Below are positions 10,601-20,408 of a DNA stretch of 64,000 nucleotides, piece by piece; position 1 is the stretch's first letter; each line of letters opens with the position of its first letter. The position numbers and the translations under genes are program-made. The notes below the pieces were generated by a model. It was not told the DNA's origin, searched no databases, and was given only the letters and a program-made list of their open reading frames with translations. Source of the stretch: Paludibacteraceae bacterium. GTDB lineage: Bacteria; Bacteroidota; Bacteroidia; Bacteroidales; Paludibacteraceae. The stretch covers positions 44,262 to 108,261 of the forward strand of contig JAKSLA010000001.1 in assembly GCA_024401455.1 (NCBI GenBank), read 5' to 3'.

Positions 10601-11313
10601 ACCGTGAAATGGCCTACTCATTGTGGTTGGCAGGCTTCGACGTGAAGGACGTCCACATGACCGACTTGGCAACAGGAAGAGAGACACTGGAAGATGTCAA
10701 CATGATCGTATTCTGCGGTGGATTCTCCAACTCAGACGTATTGGGTTCTGCCAAAGGTTGGGCAGGAGGATTCCTCTTCAACGAAAAGGCAAAGCAAGCC
10801 CTCGACAAATTCTATGCTCGCAAAGACACGCTTAGTTTGGGTGTCTGCAACGGTTGTCAAGTCATGGCAGAACTCGGTTTGGTTTACCCAGAGCACGAGA
10901 AGAAGCACAAGATGTTGCACAACAACTCACATAAGTTTGAGTCTTGCTTCGTAGGTTTGGAGATACCAGCCAACAACTCCGTAATGTTCGGTTCATTGTC
11001 GGGCACGAAGTTGGGTATCTGGGTAGCCCACGGAGAAGGAAAGTTCGACTTCCCTTACGGAGAAAGCGAGTACAACATCATCGCAAAATACAACTACGAT
11101 GCCTATCCAGCCAACCCTAACGGCTCTCAATTCGGCGTTGCAGGTGTTTGCTCTAAGGACGGCCGTCACTTGGCCATGATGCCTCACTTGGAAAGAGCCA
11201 TCTTCCCTTGGCAATGGGCATACTACCCATCCGACCGTATCAAGAGCGACGAGGTCACTCCTTGGTTGGAGGCCTTCGTCAATGCAAGGAAGTGGATCGA
11301 GAAGAACAAGTAA
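7627..11313 (+). CDS. purL: Phosphoribosylformylglycinamidine synthase (large, single-chain form)
   Basis: A 1228-residue enzyme of de novo purine synthesis that converts FGAR to FGAM with glutamine and ATP. Length and layout fit the fused large type: N-terminal linker domain, two tandem AIRS-like synthase halves (motifs SVISLKAETHNFPTTVEPFNGAATGSGG... with key residues KxETHNxPTxxxPFxGAxTGxGG near residue 245; IHDHGAGGHLNCLSELVE near 445; GHDISAGGLITALLE near 823), and a C-terminal class I glutamine amidotransferase domain with catalytic Cys in LGVCNGCQVM (~residue 1075) and the His/Glu pair in MMPHLERAIFPWQW (~1187). The gene is monocistronic between a -7 box at 7546 and a terminator at 11333. 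It is a housekeeping gene in good condition. Confidence 0.97.
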   Translation: MILFFKKEDAGIIAVDSKSALNAQDIEKLTWLFSGAKFTEEKEINGWFIGPRREMITPWSTNAVEITQNMGLNGLLRIEEYFAAKGADSEHDPMLQRIYPKLDQNIFTIDKQPDAIVHIEDIEEYNKKEGLALNPDEIAYLNGISEKIGRKLTDSEVFGFSQVNSEHCRHKIFNGLYVIDGKEMESSLFKLIKKTSETNPNKLVSAYKDNVAFNEGPEIEQFAPASGDKPDFFEVKKIKSVISLKAETHNFPTTVEPFNGAATGSGGEIRDRLGGGKASLPMAGTAVYMTSYPRTAEGREWENGMDERKWLYQTPEQILIKASNGASDFGNKYGQPLICGSLLTFEHAENYKKFAYDKVIMLAGGIGFAKMKDSLKGEPVPGQKVIVMGGDNYRIGMGGGAVSSVDTGQYNNAIELNAVQRANPEMQKRVSNVIRTLAESDNNPIVSIHDHGAGGHLNCLSELVESTGGKIDMDKLPVGDPTLSAKEIIGNESQERMGCLVNEKDIDLIKRIADRERAPMYVVGETTGDMRFVFEKANGEKPIDLRLDYMIGKPPRTVITDKTVVEKYEDVKTDASKLNEYLNNVLQLESVACKDWLTNKVDRSITGKIAKQQCAGEIQLPLNDLGAVALDYRYKSGIATSIGHAPMAAMINPATSSVLAIAEALTNIVWAPMKDGISSVSLSANWMWPCKNEGEDARLYKAVEACSKFACALGVNIPTGKDSLSMTQKYGADKVYSPGTVIISAGGEVSDVRKIVSPVIEKKIGTSIYHIDFSFDELQLGGSALAQTLNKIGAKAPTVKNTEYFVDAFEAIQTLINKELILAGHDISAGGLITALLEMCFANKTCGLKVNLDEIPEKNLVKVLFSENPGVLIQVEKEAEVEKILKKEGIGYAKIATVVEERSIELDKDGKHYSFDIDALRDVWFRSSYLLDRKQSGEQCAKERYENYKNQPLQYNFQNFAGKLSKLGISADRKEKSGIKAAIIRDKGTNGDREMAYSLWLAGFDVKDVHMTDLATGRETLEDVNMIVFCGGFSNSDVLGSAKGWAGGFLFNEKAKQALDKFYARKDTLSLGVCNGCQVMAELGLVYPEHEKKHKMLHNNSHKFESCFVGLEIPANNSVMFGSLSGTKLGIWVAHGEGKFDFPYGESEYNIIAKYNYDAYPANPNGSQFGVAGVCSKDGRHLAMMPHLERAIFPWQWAYYPSDRIKSDEVTPWLEAFVNARKWIEKNK

Positions 11314-11332
11314 TCATTCACATATCAGAAGA

Positions 11333-11365
11333 AAAGTGTGTTCGGCAACGGACACACTTTTTTTT
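11333..11365 (+). terminator. Intrinsic terminator of purL
   Basis: Stem AAAGTGTG / CACACTTT around TTCGGCAACGGA, followed by eight T residues, starting 20 bp after the stop codon. Confidence 0.9.
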
Positions 11366-11480
11366 AACCCATTGTTTACAAAAATGGCCATGTTCTTTCC
11401 CTAAAAGCACCATAAAACAGGGCCTGAGTCCTTCTACAAACGCCTTTTCGAACTTCAAATTAATAATTTAAATCAACTTT

Positions 11481-11512
11481 TTTGTTTTTTTTAAGAACTA
11501 TGATTAATTTTG
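11481..11512 (+). promoter_or_regulatory. Promoter of the T9SS cargo operon
   Basis: TTTG (11481-11484), 20-bp spacer, TAATTTTG (11505-11512): a full match to the Bacteroidetes TTTG / TAnnTTTG promoter. The predicted start near 11518 gives a ~190-nt 5' leader with small inverted repeats (ACAAAG/CTTTGT near 11545; CGCGTTTTCGCG near 11624), which could influence expression. No other feature was seen in the 395-bp gap after purL. Confidence 0.75.
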
Positions 11513-11708
11513 GGGGCTTGTAGTGGGAAAGTACGTTCCTTTACACAAAGCAAACTTTGTCATACAAAAGAGATGTTCCAGAGAACTAATTGATGACCGC
11601 AAGCAACTATTTACATAGTCGCGTTTTCGCGTTATGACAAAAACCTCTAAAAGAAGATAGATTTATGAGGTCTAAAGACTTGAAAAACATTAAATTTTAA
11701 ATACAGAA

Positions 11709-14700
11709 ATGAGAAACAAGCATTATCTCAGTTCGATTCATTTGTCCCAAGGACAAAAGACAGCAAAAAAAAGTTTCGTTAAGCTTTCAACATTGTTTGT
11801 CTCAACATTGATGTCCCTCTTCTCTGTAGGAGCAGAGGCACAAACAGTATCCGTTGACGGAAATTCAAACGTATCTGTATTTTCCAAAGACTATGATGAC
11901 TGTTCGACCATCCTCGAGGTTTCATTGTCACCATCCAACGAATACTATTTCGAGTTTGTCATCAAAGAAAACGGCGTGAAATTAAGTTCGAGCGACGTTT
12001 CTCTATTAGGCGACGCTTCAACATTCCGATTCAACGAAAACAACAATATCGTATTCAATTCCGGAGCCTATAGTGGTCCTTCGACTTTCTATCTGAACAC
12101 CAGAAACGGAAAGCCTTACCAATTCTCATCTGAGGCACCGTCTTTAAGCGAGGCATTCTTAAAAATCGACGGAAAAACAACTCTTTCCGAAGGTGAGAGC
12201 GTGACGTTGAAGGGAATTGCATGTCCAACTTCCACCTCATACACCTACCAATGGTATGAGAACGACAAGGCAATTGCAGGAGCGACTGACGCCGACCTTG
12301 CCAACCATACGCCAGAGACGCCATACTCTACCTTTAAATTAGAAATGAAGGAGGATGGCACTCTTGTGAAAAGTGCGACCACCAAAATTCGCACATTAGG
12401 TACCAAGCAAAGATTCAGCATCACCCCATGGTATGGGCTCGGCACCTACAAAGTAACGGAATTAGCAGGCTACTGCAATACCGTCTATATGGTTGAGATG
12501 ACATTCAACGGCAACGACCCTCAATTCACCATCAACGATATGAGATTGATCCTCGGTCCTAGCGACATTGACAACAACACATCCTTTTCAATGGCAGAGC
12601 AGAAGGGCGACACCGGCATTTCTGGTTGGAGAATCACGAACAAAGATGTGAACGGGAAAAGTGCAACCTTCTATATCGATGCAAGAACCACTCCTATAAG
12701 TTTGGTGGATAACATTGAAGACAAAGAATTTATCGCATCTTCCATCACTCAGACCAAAGGTTCGAACCAGATAGAAAGAGGAGAGGCAACGTCATTCAGT
12801 GCGGACGTTTGTGCAAACTCTTCTTCTGCAATCACTTACCAATGGCAAAGCAGTACAGACAACGGTAAGACTTGGGAGGACATCGAAGGGGCTACAAATA
12901 GCACATTGGAGGATTTCGTAGCAACAATAGATAGCACGAACATCAGAATCGTTGCCACAAGTGGTAGCATTTCCAGCAATTCCAACTCCATTCTATTGTA
13001 CTTTGAGCCTTCTAAAATCATCACTGAAATAGAATATGCTCAAAAAATCAACGACGTTGAATATGAGATTCCTTTCCACGATTCTGTCAAGTTGACGATT
13101 CTCACAGAACGAATCAAGGATCCCGTATTCTCTGTTCAGGTAAAAGATTTCTCTTCCTCAACATGGAGAGACACCGTATTGGGAACTGGCGACATTTGGA
13201 CATTCGAGCCTAAAGAAAACTTTGTTTACAAAGTTCAAGCAACAGGTATTCTCAACACGACAAATGAGATAGGCACTATTTCCAGTGAATTCATCATTCG
13301 CGTCATCCACCGTTGCGACGAGAGCGCAACTACCGACACTTTGTGGTTTGACGACTTCGGCCACTTTGGCGATGCGAACACTTACATCACTAAAGATGTG
13401 GATGGTGTCGAGCAAACTCACACTACATCCATCACGGACGAAGGCGGCAACGAGTGCGAAATCAGCAACTACATGGCCGCAGACCCTAACTTCTTCGTCA
13501 AACGACACGAATTCGCCTCTTTGAACCCTCTATTCGGTCCTTTCGGCGGCGATTGCGGCGCGGACAATTACAAACACTATGCTTGTTGGGAAGGTTGTAA
13601 TGGTATTCGTGTTGAAGATGGATACTACGCCATCTTGACCAATCCGAACATCAGTAACTGCGGTATGTCAGACCGCGACTATTGGGACGGAGTTGACCAC
13701 ACCGGCAACAAAAACGGTGGTATGCTTTTCGTAAACTGTAGCGATGACAGTAAGAACACCATCATCTACGAACGCGAACTTACGCTAAGTAATGATTGCG
13801 ACAACGTACAACTTTTGTTCTCTGCATATATCAGTAATGCATCTATCAAAGAGGGACAAAAACCGGTAAACGTTCGTTTGGATATCCGAGACGAGGACTC
13901 TACGCTTGTTCACTCCGTTGCTTCTGGAGATGTAATGCCTCGCAACTCGGGCGAGAGATGGTCGAACATGACCTTCCAATTCAAGTCAACCGGTAAGAAA
14001 AAGTACATCATCCAATTGACTAACAACAATGAAGGTGGTTCGGAGAACTATGGTAACGATATCTTGTTGGACGACATCTCCATCACCATCTGCTATCCTA
14101 ACGTAAACCTCATCACCGACCTCGCGAACAAATCAAAGGATACGGTTGAGACTTGCCAATTGGACACGACGATCAACTTGTACGCATTCAACGAGAATGG
14201 AATCGAGAATTACATCGACGAGCCAGTTTACCTCTTCCAATACAAGAAGGTTGACGAACTTGGCACTCAATGGAAAGATATCGAGACTGTGGGCGAAGGC
14301 ATTCACTTCTCAAGCGAAGACCACACAAGCATCAAGTTGGACAGCACTGACAATCGTTTCTTCGGCACAACAAAATTCAGAGCTATCGTTGCTTCCAGCA
14401 AGGAGATTTTGACTGATGTCATTCAAGAAGAAAACGAAAACGGCCGCATCATCACACCCGTTGACTGTGACCACGTTTATGCAATAGACTCTGCATTCGT
14501 CATAATTTTCCATTACAGCGGTCCTATGGGCCCTGCAATCGATACGGCTGGTTGTATTGGCGAGACCATGACCATTAAGGGTTTTGCGTCAGACAAGCCT
14601 GAATTCAAATGGGTAGATGCAGAGACAGACACGCTTATCTCTGAAAACAGCAAAGAGTTGACATTCCTCATCGACGGCAAGAAAGATGACTACTACTTCT

Positions 14701-17700
14701 GGTTTGTCGGCACAGAAAAGATGGGTTGTACAGACACTCAAAAAGTTCATGTCAGAAAGAAGGAGTTCGTCTGGTTTGATGCTCCAGAGGAGTTCATCGT
14801 CTGTGAATTCGATTCGGCATTGTCATTGACTAATGTCGTTCTTAAGAATTCAACCGCTACTCCTTCATTCACTTGGGAGTTGAACGGTACTGTCGATACA
14901 GAGCAAACCAGCAGCAAATTCAAAATCCCAGCCTCAGCGCCTTTGCAAGGAACCATCAAAGTGACGGGTTCTGCCGATGGCTTCTGTGATTCGACAAGAA
15001 CAATCAAGTATATCATCCACCAAAAGTACAGTTTGGCATTGGACACAGATGTTGAAGACGATATGTTATGCTTCAACTCCAACAACAACAAAATCACATT
15101 GACGGCAGTTGTTAGTCCGGCTACGGCTTTGCCAAGCAAGTTCTATTGGTACAACAACGGTGTATATGTAGGAGAAAGCAGCGAACCAACTTATAAAATC
15201 GAGATCACTGAGAACGGCAAGTATAAGTTCATAGTGAAATCGACAGATGACGTCTGCTACAAAGACTCAGCCGATGGACCAGTGGACACCGACACCATCT
15301 CGGCCAGCCGAACACTTGACATGACCATTACTACAAGTCCTGAAAACGCCATCATCTGCGAGGGCGAGAGCATTGCTGTCAACCTTGAAATTGGCAACGC
15401 ATTGGACGACAAGGTGGTCACTTGGGAATCAGAAGATTTGGAAGGCGGCAAGACCACAACTACGACGGCAACCTTCAAGAGCGGCATTACATTAACACCA
15501 ACCAAGAGCACAAAATTCACAGACAAACGAGTTTTGAAAGTTTCTGTCGTTGATGATATATGTAACAAGCCTATCACCGCCGACGTCAACTACGAGGTTC
15601 ATAACAACATTGAATTGAGCATTGACCCTATCAACACATTCTGCTTGAGCGACGGCGACAAGATAGCACTCAACGCAACTGTAGCGGCCGGAGAGCCTAC
15701 AAAATATGTTTGGTTGGAAGGTTCAACGAGATTGGACTCAACCGACACAAACAAGGCAAACTTGACCATCAAGGAGGGCACTAACAAATACTCAGTAATC
15801 GCCAGCGACGGTGTCTGCGAGAATAAAACTTCTGAAGTGATGACGACAGAGGCTCGCTTGCCAATCTCTATCGACATTGAGCCAAAGGATTCTGTATTCT
15901 GCGAAGGCACAACCATCACCTTCCGTGCTACGGTAAAGAACGCTTTGGACAAGATCAATGTGCCAGTTCTTTGGAGCGGAGATGACCTTGCCAAGGATTC
16001 AACTATCAAGGGCGAGAATTGCCAATTGGCAATCAAGCCTGTAAAGAGCAACAAAACGACAGAAAAGCGTTCGATCACCATCAGCACAGCCGATGATGTT
16101 TGTAGTGCAAGCGCACCAGTAAAGGCAACGACAGAATACACCATCCACAACAAGATGGATATTGCTATTCTTGCCGACAGAACAGACGGTCTCTTCTGTT
16201 TGACAAACGAAGAAGACAACAACATCAACTTGAAGGTTGATGTCAAAGCAGGTGAACCTACAAAGTACAATTGGTATAAAGACGATCAGGCATTAGGTTC
16301 ATCAACGAAGAAAGACACGACACTTGCAATCGGCGTAGGAACGAACCAATACAAAGTCATCGCAAGCGACGGCGTTTGTGCGGACACCAACTCTGTTGTA
16401 GTGCCTATCAAGGCAAGACACCAATTGGGATTGGATTTGAATCCTAAAAACGAAAACATCTGTGAGGGCGAGAGCATAAAACTCATAGCAACCGTAACCG
16501 ACCCATTGAATGAGGCAACAACAATCCTTTGGGAAGGCGATGACATTGCTGTTGGTTCCAAGACCATCGGAAGTCCTTCTTCTTATACAGTCAAGACGAC
16601 AAAGAGTGGAAAGACAATGCAAACTGCCTACGCAACTATCAAAGCAAACGATGCTGTTTGTCAACGCGATACGGTAGTTTCGGTCAACTACAATGTCTAT
16701 ATGAAGGTGAACATCGAATTGCTTTCTAACATTCCAAACAGCAAGATTTGTATGAATAACCCTTCAAACAGTGTGGCAACCTTGACAATCAATGTGAAGA
16801 AGGGTAATCCGAACCAATTCATCTGGAATGATGGAAGCATCGGAACCAGAAAAGACACGGTAAGAACGATCTCTTTGGAGGAAGGAACCAACACGTTCTC
16901 GGTAAGAGCAACGGATGATGTCTGCAACAAGATTGACGTTTCCGAGGCAACCGCCAACAACTCCATCGAAACAAGAGAGCCTGTTCAAGTTGACTTGTTC
17001 TTGGATCACAGTTTAGTCTGCATTGGCAACAAGATTAAGGCAACCGCCGATATCCGCAACACCCATCCAAGCTCTTCATCAATCATCCAATGGTCTAACG
17101 GAAATAGTAAAAGCAATGCTGCCAACGGACAATACTCGGAGACATACAAGCCATCCGTTGGTTCTCAAAGCATCTACGTCAACGTAGCAGATGCCAACTC
17201 AAGCATTTGCCCAGCCACAGAGGTCTCTGCAGTCATCTCTGCTCAAGATTCTCTCCGCTTGTACATCTCTCCAGACAAAGCAACTCTTTGTCAAAGAGAG
17301 GATACTGCTCAATACGTCAAGTTGACGGTAGGCATCAAATCTGGTTGGCCAAGTACAGTCATTTGGTCAACAGGGGATACGACAAGAATCGACACGACCA
17401 ACACGACTCATATTCTTGTGGCTCCTCACGAGGACGTTACCTACTGGGCTTATGGAACAGACGATGTCTGTAAAAATTCTGACAAGATCTACACCAAGGA
17501 GATCAAGGTTTCCAACAAACTAAAAGTTGAGTTGGAGATTGAAAAGCCAGAATTCCAAATGGGCGAAGAGGTTGTCTTGAAAGCAATCCTATCCAACAAC
17601 GAATACAATTCAATCCGCTGGTATAACACAGAGACTGGCGAATTGTTAGGTGAAACATCCGACAATGAGTTCCGCTATCAACTTGACGAAGATACTTACG

Positions 17701-18038
17701 GAACCTTTAAGCTTGGCGTCGTCGTTGACAACATGTACTGTGGCGACATCGAATCCGGAAAGAGAAAGATTACGGTGGCCGACTACACGGTTATCCCTAA
17801 TATCATCACTCCTTACAATGACAACGGAAAGAACGATGTATTCATGGGACCAAAGGACGGCAAACCAGGTTACCGCGTCGAGATCTACAACCGTTACCAA
17901 CAAATGGTATTTGAAGGTGACAATGGTTGGGATGGCATCTACAGAGGTCATTTGGCAGAGCCTGGCACCTACTTCTACAGAATATTCATGAAGGACGGAC
18001 GCGTATTCAAGGGTACACTTGAAGTTGCTAAATTCTAA
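11709..18038 (+). CDS. Giant secreted T9SS cargo with Ig-like repeats and type B (CHU_C/gliding-motility) C-terminal sorting domain
   Basis: A 2109-residue protein. A long basic N-terminus is followed by a signal peptide core (LSTLFVSTLMSLFSVGAEAQ, cleavage after ~residue 45). The central part is built of Ig/PKD-like domains with paired cysteines; a lectin-like MAM-type segment sits around residues 540-800. Residues ~1080-1900 are alternating repeats of two types: one with GEPTKYxW...GTNxYxVIASDGVC, the other with CEGExIxLxATVxxxL...LWEGDD. The last ~85 residues (VIPNIITPYNDNGKNDVF ... VEIYNRYQQMVFEG ... GWDGIYRG ... GTYFYRIF) are the type B sorting domain that directs passage through the type IX secretion system. 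OmpA-like and PorP/SprF-like genes follow at 35 and 17 bp, the usual partners. A surface adhesin role is inferred. Confidence 0.92.
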   Translation: MRNKHYLSSIHLSQGQKTAKKSFVKLSTLFVSTLMSLFSVGAEAQTVSVDGNSNVSVFSKDYDDCSTILEVSLSPSNEYYFEFVIKENGVKLSSSDVSLLGDASTFRFNENNNIVFNSGAYSGPSTFYLNTRNGKPYQFSSEAPSLSEAFLKIDGKTTLSEGESVTLKGIACPTSTSYTYQWYENDKAIAGATDADLANHTPETPYSTFKLEMKEDGTLVKSATTKIRTLGTKQRFSITPWYGLGTYKVTELAGYCNTVYMVEMTFNGNDPQFTINDMRLILGPSDIDNNTSFSMAEQKGDTGISGWRITNKDVNGKSATFYIDARTTPISLVDNIEDKEFIASSITQTKGSNQIERGEATSFSADVCANSSSAITYQWQSSTDNGKTWEDIEGATNSTLEDFVATIDSTNIRIVATSGSISSNSNSILLYFEPSKIITEIEYAQKINDVEYEIPFHDSVKLTILTERIKDPVFSVQVKDFSSSTWRDTVLGTGDIWTFEPKENFVYKVQATGILNTTNEIGTISSEFIIRVIHRCDESATTDTLWFDDFGHFGDANTYITKDVDGVEQTHTTSITDEGGNECEISNYMAADPNFFVKRHEFASLNPLFGPFGGDCGADNYKHYACWEGCNGIRVEDGYYAILTNPNISNCGMSDRDYWDGVDHTGNKNGGMLFVNCSDDSKNTIIYERELTLSNDCDNVQLLFSAYISNASIKEGQKPVNVRLDIRDEDSTLVHSVASGDVMPRNSGERWSNMTFQFKSTGKKKYIIQLTNNNEGGSENYGNDILLDDISITICYPNVNLITDLANKSKDTVETCQLDTTINLYAFNENGIENYIDEPVYLFQYKKVDELGTQWKDIETVGEGIHFSSEDHTSIKLDSTDNRFFGTTKFRAIVASSKEILTDVIQEENENGRIITPVDCDHVYAIDSAFVIIFHYSGPMGPAIDTAGCIGETMTIKGFASDKPEFKWVDAETDTLISENSKELTFLIDGKKDDYYFWFVGTEKMGCTDTQKVHVRKKEFVWFDAPEEFIVCEFDSALSLTNVVLKNSTATPSFTWELNGTVDTEQTSSKFKIPASAPLQGTIKVTGSADGFCDSTRTIKYIIHQKYSLALDTDVEDDMLCFNSNNNKITLTAVVSPATALPSKFYWYNNGVYVGESSEPTYKIEITENGKYKFIVKSTDDVCYKDSADGPVDTDTISASRTLDMTITTSPENAIICEGESIAVNLEIGNALDDKVVTWESEDLEGGKTTTTTATFKSGITLTPTKSTKFTDKRVLKVSVVDDICNKPITADVNYEVHNNIELSIDPINTFCLSDGDKIALNATVAAGEPTKYVWLEGSTRLDSTDTNKANLTIKEGTNKYSVIASDGVCENKTSEVMTTEARLPISIDIEPKDSVFCEGTTITFRATVKNALDKINVPVLWSGDDLAKDSTIKGENCQLAIKPVKSNKTTEKRSITISTADDVCSASAPVKATTEYTIHNKMDIAILADRTDGLFCLTNEEDNNINLKVDVKAGEPTKYNWYKDDQALGSSTKKDTTLAIGVGTNQYKVIASDGVCADTNSVVVPIKARHQLGLDLNPKNENICEGESIKLIATVTDPLNEATTILWEGDDIAVGSKTIGSPSSYTVKTTKSGKTMQTAYATIKANDAVCQRDTVVSVNYNVYMKVNIELLSNIPNSKICMNNPSNSVATLTINVKKGNPNQFIWNDGSIGTRKDTVRTISLEEGTNTFSVRATDDVCNKIDVSEATANNSIETREPVQVDLFLDHSLVCIGNKIKATADIRNTHPSSSSIIQWSNGNSKSNAANGQYSETYKPSVGSQSIYVNVADANSSICPATEVSAVISAQDSLRLYISPDKATLCQREDTAQYVKLTVGIKSGWPSTVIWSTGDTTRIDTTNTTHILVAPHEDVTYWAYGTDDVCKNSDKIYTKEIKVSNKLKVELEIEKPEFQMGEEVVLKAILSNNEYNSIRWYNTETGELLGETSDNEFRYQLDEDTYGTFKLGVVVDNMYCGDIESGKRKITVADYTVIPNIITPYNDNGKNDVFMGPKDGKPGYRVEIYNRYQQMVFEGDNGWDGIYRGHLAEPGTYFYRIFMKDGRVFKGTLEVAKF

Positions 18039-18073
18039 GAAAGTAAAAAAGAATCCATGTAAATAAAAAGCAC

Positions 18074-19366
18074 ATGAGAAAGTTAATTTATATCGTGATG
18101 ATGATAGCACTGGTACACAATATCAGTGCCGCCGAAGACAAATTCAGCGAAGGAAAGTACGAGTTCATATCATCCAACAAGAACACAAAGGCAGAAGAGT
18201 GCCCGATGTCCCCTTACATGAAGGGCTCAACCGTATTCTTCAGAAACGATACTGCCTACATGTTTTATCCGAGAATGGATTTGGAGTTGGACACTCCTAT
18301 CGTCTGCCACGAATTGATGGGTTTAGAGATTCAAGGCACATTCGCATACGACAAGAACGCGAACAAGATCTATTTCTCAAAAAATGACGGAGCCGGCAAT
18401 GCCGAGTTGTATGAGGCGAGTTATATGGGTGAGAGATGGACGGATATAAAGAAATTGAAAATAAAGGGTGTAATGCCAAGCAAAGCAGTCATCAAAGGTT
18501 CATCACTTGCTGCCGGCCGTTGGAACCATACGGTAAAAGGAACAACTGGTTTCTTCAACCCATCGTTAGGAAGAGGCGGTAGAAGAATCTACTTCTCAGG
18601 TACGTTCTTAGCAGGAAAAGGAAACAGAGACCTTTGGTACATCGACTATGACGGAGACGATTTATGGAGCCGTCCGAAAAGCATCGGTGACTCCATCAAC
18701 ACGGCAGGCAAAGAGGATTTTGCTTATGTGGTAGGTGATACTGCCCTCTACTTCGCATCAACAAGAGAAGGCGGTTTTGGTGACATGGACATCTGGGTTT
18801 CCCACAAAGGACGCAAAGATACAACTTGGGGGGCACCTGTAAACTTAGGAGACCACATCAACTCATCAGCGGCCGACTATAACGTGGCCTTCAACAAGGT
18901 ATCAGCATACTTCATCTCCAACAGAGCAAGCGGCAAAGGCAAAGCCGACATTTACCGTCCTATTTGGATTAACCCTGCAAGAGAGAAGGAGTTGATGGCT
19001 CACAGCACGTTAGAGGAGCCTAAGGGATTCAATTGGGTGCTCTTCTTCTTCGACTTCAACATGACATCCATGAAGCCTGAATACGAGGCTCAATTGGACG
19101 AGTTGCTTTCTGCCATGAAGGAGTTCCCCGACGGAAAATTCGAGATCAGCGGACATACCGACTCCCGTGGTTCTGCCGAGTACAACTTGAAACTTTCACA
19201 AAAACGTGCAGAGTACATCAAAGACCTGTTGGTTAAGAAAGGCATAGACCCATCAAACTTAGTTGCCGTAGGCCGTGGTATGACGGAGCCTGTTATTCCT
19301 GATGCTCAAGAAGAGGCTGAGCACGAGCAGAACAGACGTGTGGACATCAAGATTATTAACGAATAA
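18074..19366 (+). CDS. OmpA-family lipoprotein-like protein with PD40 beta-propeller, T9SS-associated
   Basis: A 430-residue exported protein (signal peptide in residues 1-20, MRKLIYIVMMIALVHNISAA). Residues ~50-310 contain PD40/WD40-like propeller blades (GRRIYFSGTFLAGKGNRDLW, TALYFASTREGGFGDMDIWV). Residues ~320-430 form an OmpA C-terminal peptidoglycan-binding domain: FDFNMTSMKPEYEAQLDEL, ISGHTDSRGSAEYNLKLSQK and NRRVDIKI, with the Asp and Arg that bind diaminopimelate. The domain order resembles PorE and related proteins that anchor T9SS or gliding components to peptidoglycan. It sits between the giant cargo and the PorP/SprF homologue, so it probably tethers that export module to the cell wall. 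Confidence 0.9.
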   Translation: MRKLIYIVMMIALVHNISAAEDKFSEGKYEFISSNKNTKAEECPMSPYMKGSTVFFRNDTAYMFYPRMDLELDTPIVCHELMGLEIQGTFAYDKNANKIYFSKNDGAGNAELYEASYMGERWTDIKKLKIKGVMPSKAVIKGSSLAAGRWNHTVKGTTGFFNPSLGRGGRRIYFSGTFLAGKGNRDLWYIDYDGDDLWSRPKSIGDSINTAGKEDFAYVVGDTALYFASTREGGFGDMDIWVSHKGRKDTTWGAPVNLGDHINSSAADYNVAFNKVSAYFISNRASGKGKADIYRPIWINPAREKELMAHSTLEEPKGFNWVLFFFDFNMTSMKPEYEAQLDELLSAMKEFPDGKFEISGHTDSRGSAEYNLKLSQKRAEYIKDLLVKKGIDPSNLVAVGRGMTEPVIPDAQEEAEHEQNRRVDIKIINE

Positions 19367-19383
19367 TTAGAGGAGACTGCATA

Positions 19384-20307
19384 ATGAAAAAAGTATTGGC
19401 ACTCATTTGCCTAATGATGACTGGTGTTGCCGCTCAAGCGCAACAAGATTTGCTTTTGTCTCAACAATTCTATTCCCGTATCAACAAAAACCCTGCGGGA
19501 ACTGGTAACGTACCCGACTACGATTTCTTCTTGTTGGGCCACTACCAATATATCGATGTAAAAGATGCTCCTAAGTCGCTCGTATTCAATGCTCAAACAT
19601 TTATGGAGCAATACAACTCCGGAGTCGGCTTCTCTTTGTCGTATGACAATATGGGTGTTGCCAAAAGCACTACAAATGCAAAACTCGTTTACGCCTACAG
19701 CATGAAATTGAACGAGACGGCCCTACTCTCTTTCGGTTTGTCAGCCGGCGTTCAATACGGCTATTTCAACGCAGCCGAGTACACCTACGAGGATTATTCC
19801 GAGGTGGAGGACGGTGAAGCACCCGCAGAAAAGGAGACGAAACTCAATCCGGACTTTGACTTCGGTCTTGAATTTTCAACACCAAGATTCTTGCTCGGTA
19901 TGTCTATTACCCACTTGACAAATAACGAGTCAAGCACATTGACGGCAGGACGCCACTTTTATGCTTATGGACGCTATATGTTCACTTTGAACGAGACTTG
20001 GGACATCGCTCCTGCCCTCGTATATATGCACAAAGATTTGATTGATGTGACAGAGTTGAGTGCAACGGCATTTTACAACCGCTTTATCTGGGGAGGCCTT
20101 ACTTACCACCCAGACATCAACCAAAGTTTCGAGACTAACCCTTTAGCCATCACATTGGGCGTAGAATACAGATCATTCCGTATCGGCTACACATTTGACT
20201 ACGCCTTTGGTAAGGTATCTCGCCTCTCAGGCTCTTCTCACGAGTTGATGTTCTCTTACTCTATGGAGAACAAGAAGAAGTCTGCTGTTTACGAGAAATT
20301 CGAATAA
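19384..20307 (+). CDS. PorP/SprF-family T9SS outer-membrane protein
   Basis: A 307-residue beta-barrel with a signal peptide (MKKVLALICLMMTGVAAQAQ). The start of the mature protein, QDLLLSQQFYSRINKNPAGTG, is the family hallmark (xxxSQxxxxxxxxNPAxxG), and the rest has alternating barrel strands with GVEYRSFRIGYTFDYAFGK near the end. SprF helps secrete the SprB adhesin in Flavobacterium, and PorP/SprF homologues are commonly encoded beside cargo with type B sorting domains, acting as a cargo-specific partner. Here the pairing with the 2109-residue cargo is direct. A strong terminator follows. Confidence 0.93.
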   Translation: MKKVLALICLMMTGVAAQAQQDLLLSQQFYSRINKNPAGTGNVPDYDFFLLGHYQYIDVKDAPKSLVFNAQTFMEQYNSGVGFSLSYDNMGVAKSTTNAKLVYAYSMKLNETALLSFGLSAGVQYGYFNAAEYTYEDYSEVEDGEAPAEKETKLNPDFDFGLEFSTPRFLLGMSITHLTNNESSTLTAGRHFYAYGRYMFTLNETWDIAPALVYMHKDLIDVTELSATAFYNRFIWGGLTYHPDINQSFETNPLAITLGVEYRSFRIGYTFDYAFGKVSRLSGSSHELMFSYSMENKKKSAVYEKFE

Positions 20308-20330
20308 AAAGCGATATTGACTAATAGAAG

Positions 20331-20367
20331 AAGCGGATACATTCAAAGATAATGTTTCCGCTTTTTT
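20331..20367 (+). terminator. Intrinsic terminator of the T9SS cargo operon
   Basis: Stem AAGCGGAtACAT / ATGTtTCCGCTT with a short AT-rich loop and six T residues, 24 bp after the PorP/SprF stop. Confidence 0.9.
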
Positions 20368-20408
20368 CATATACGAAGGATAAGAACATTTACGGGCAAA
20401 AACTAATT

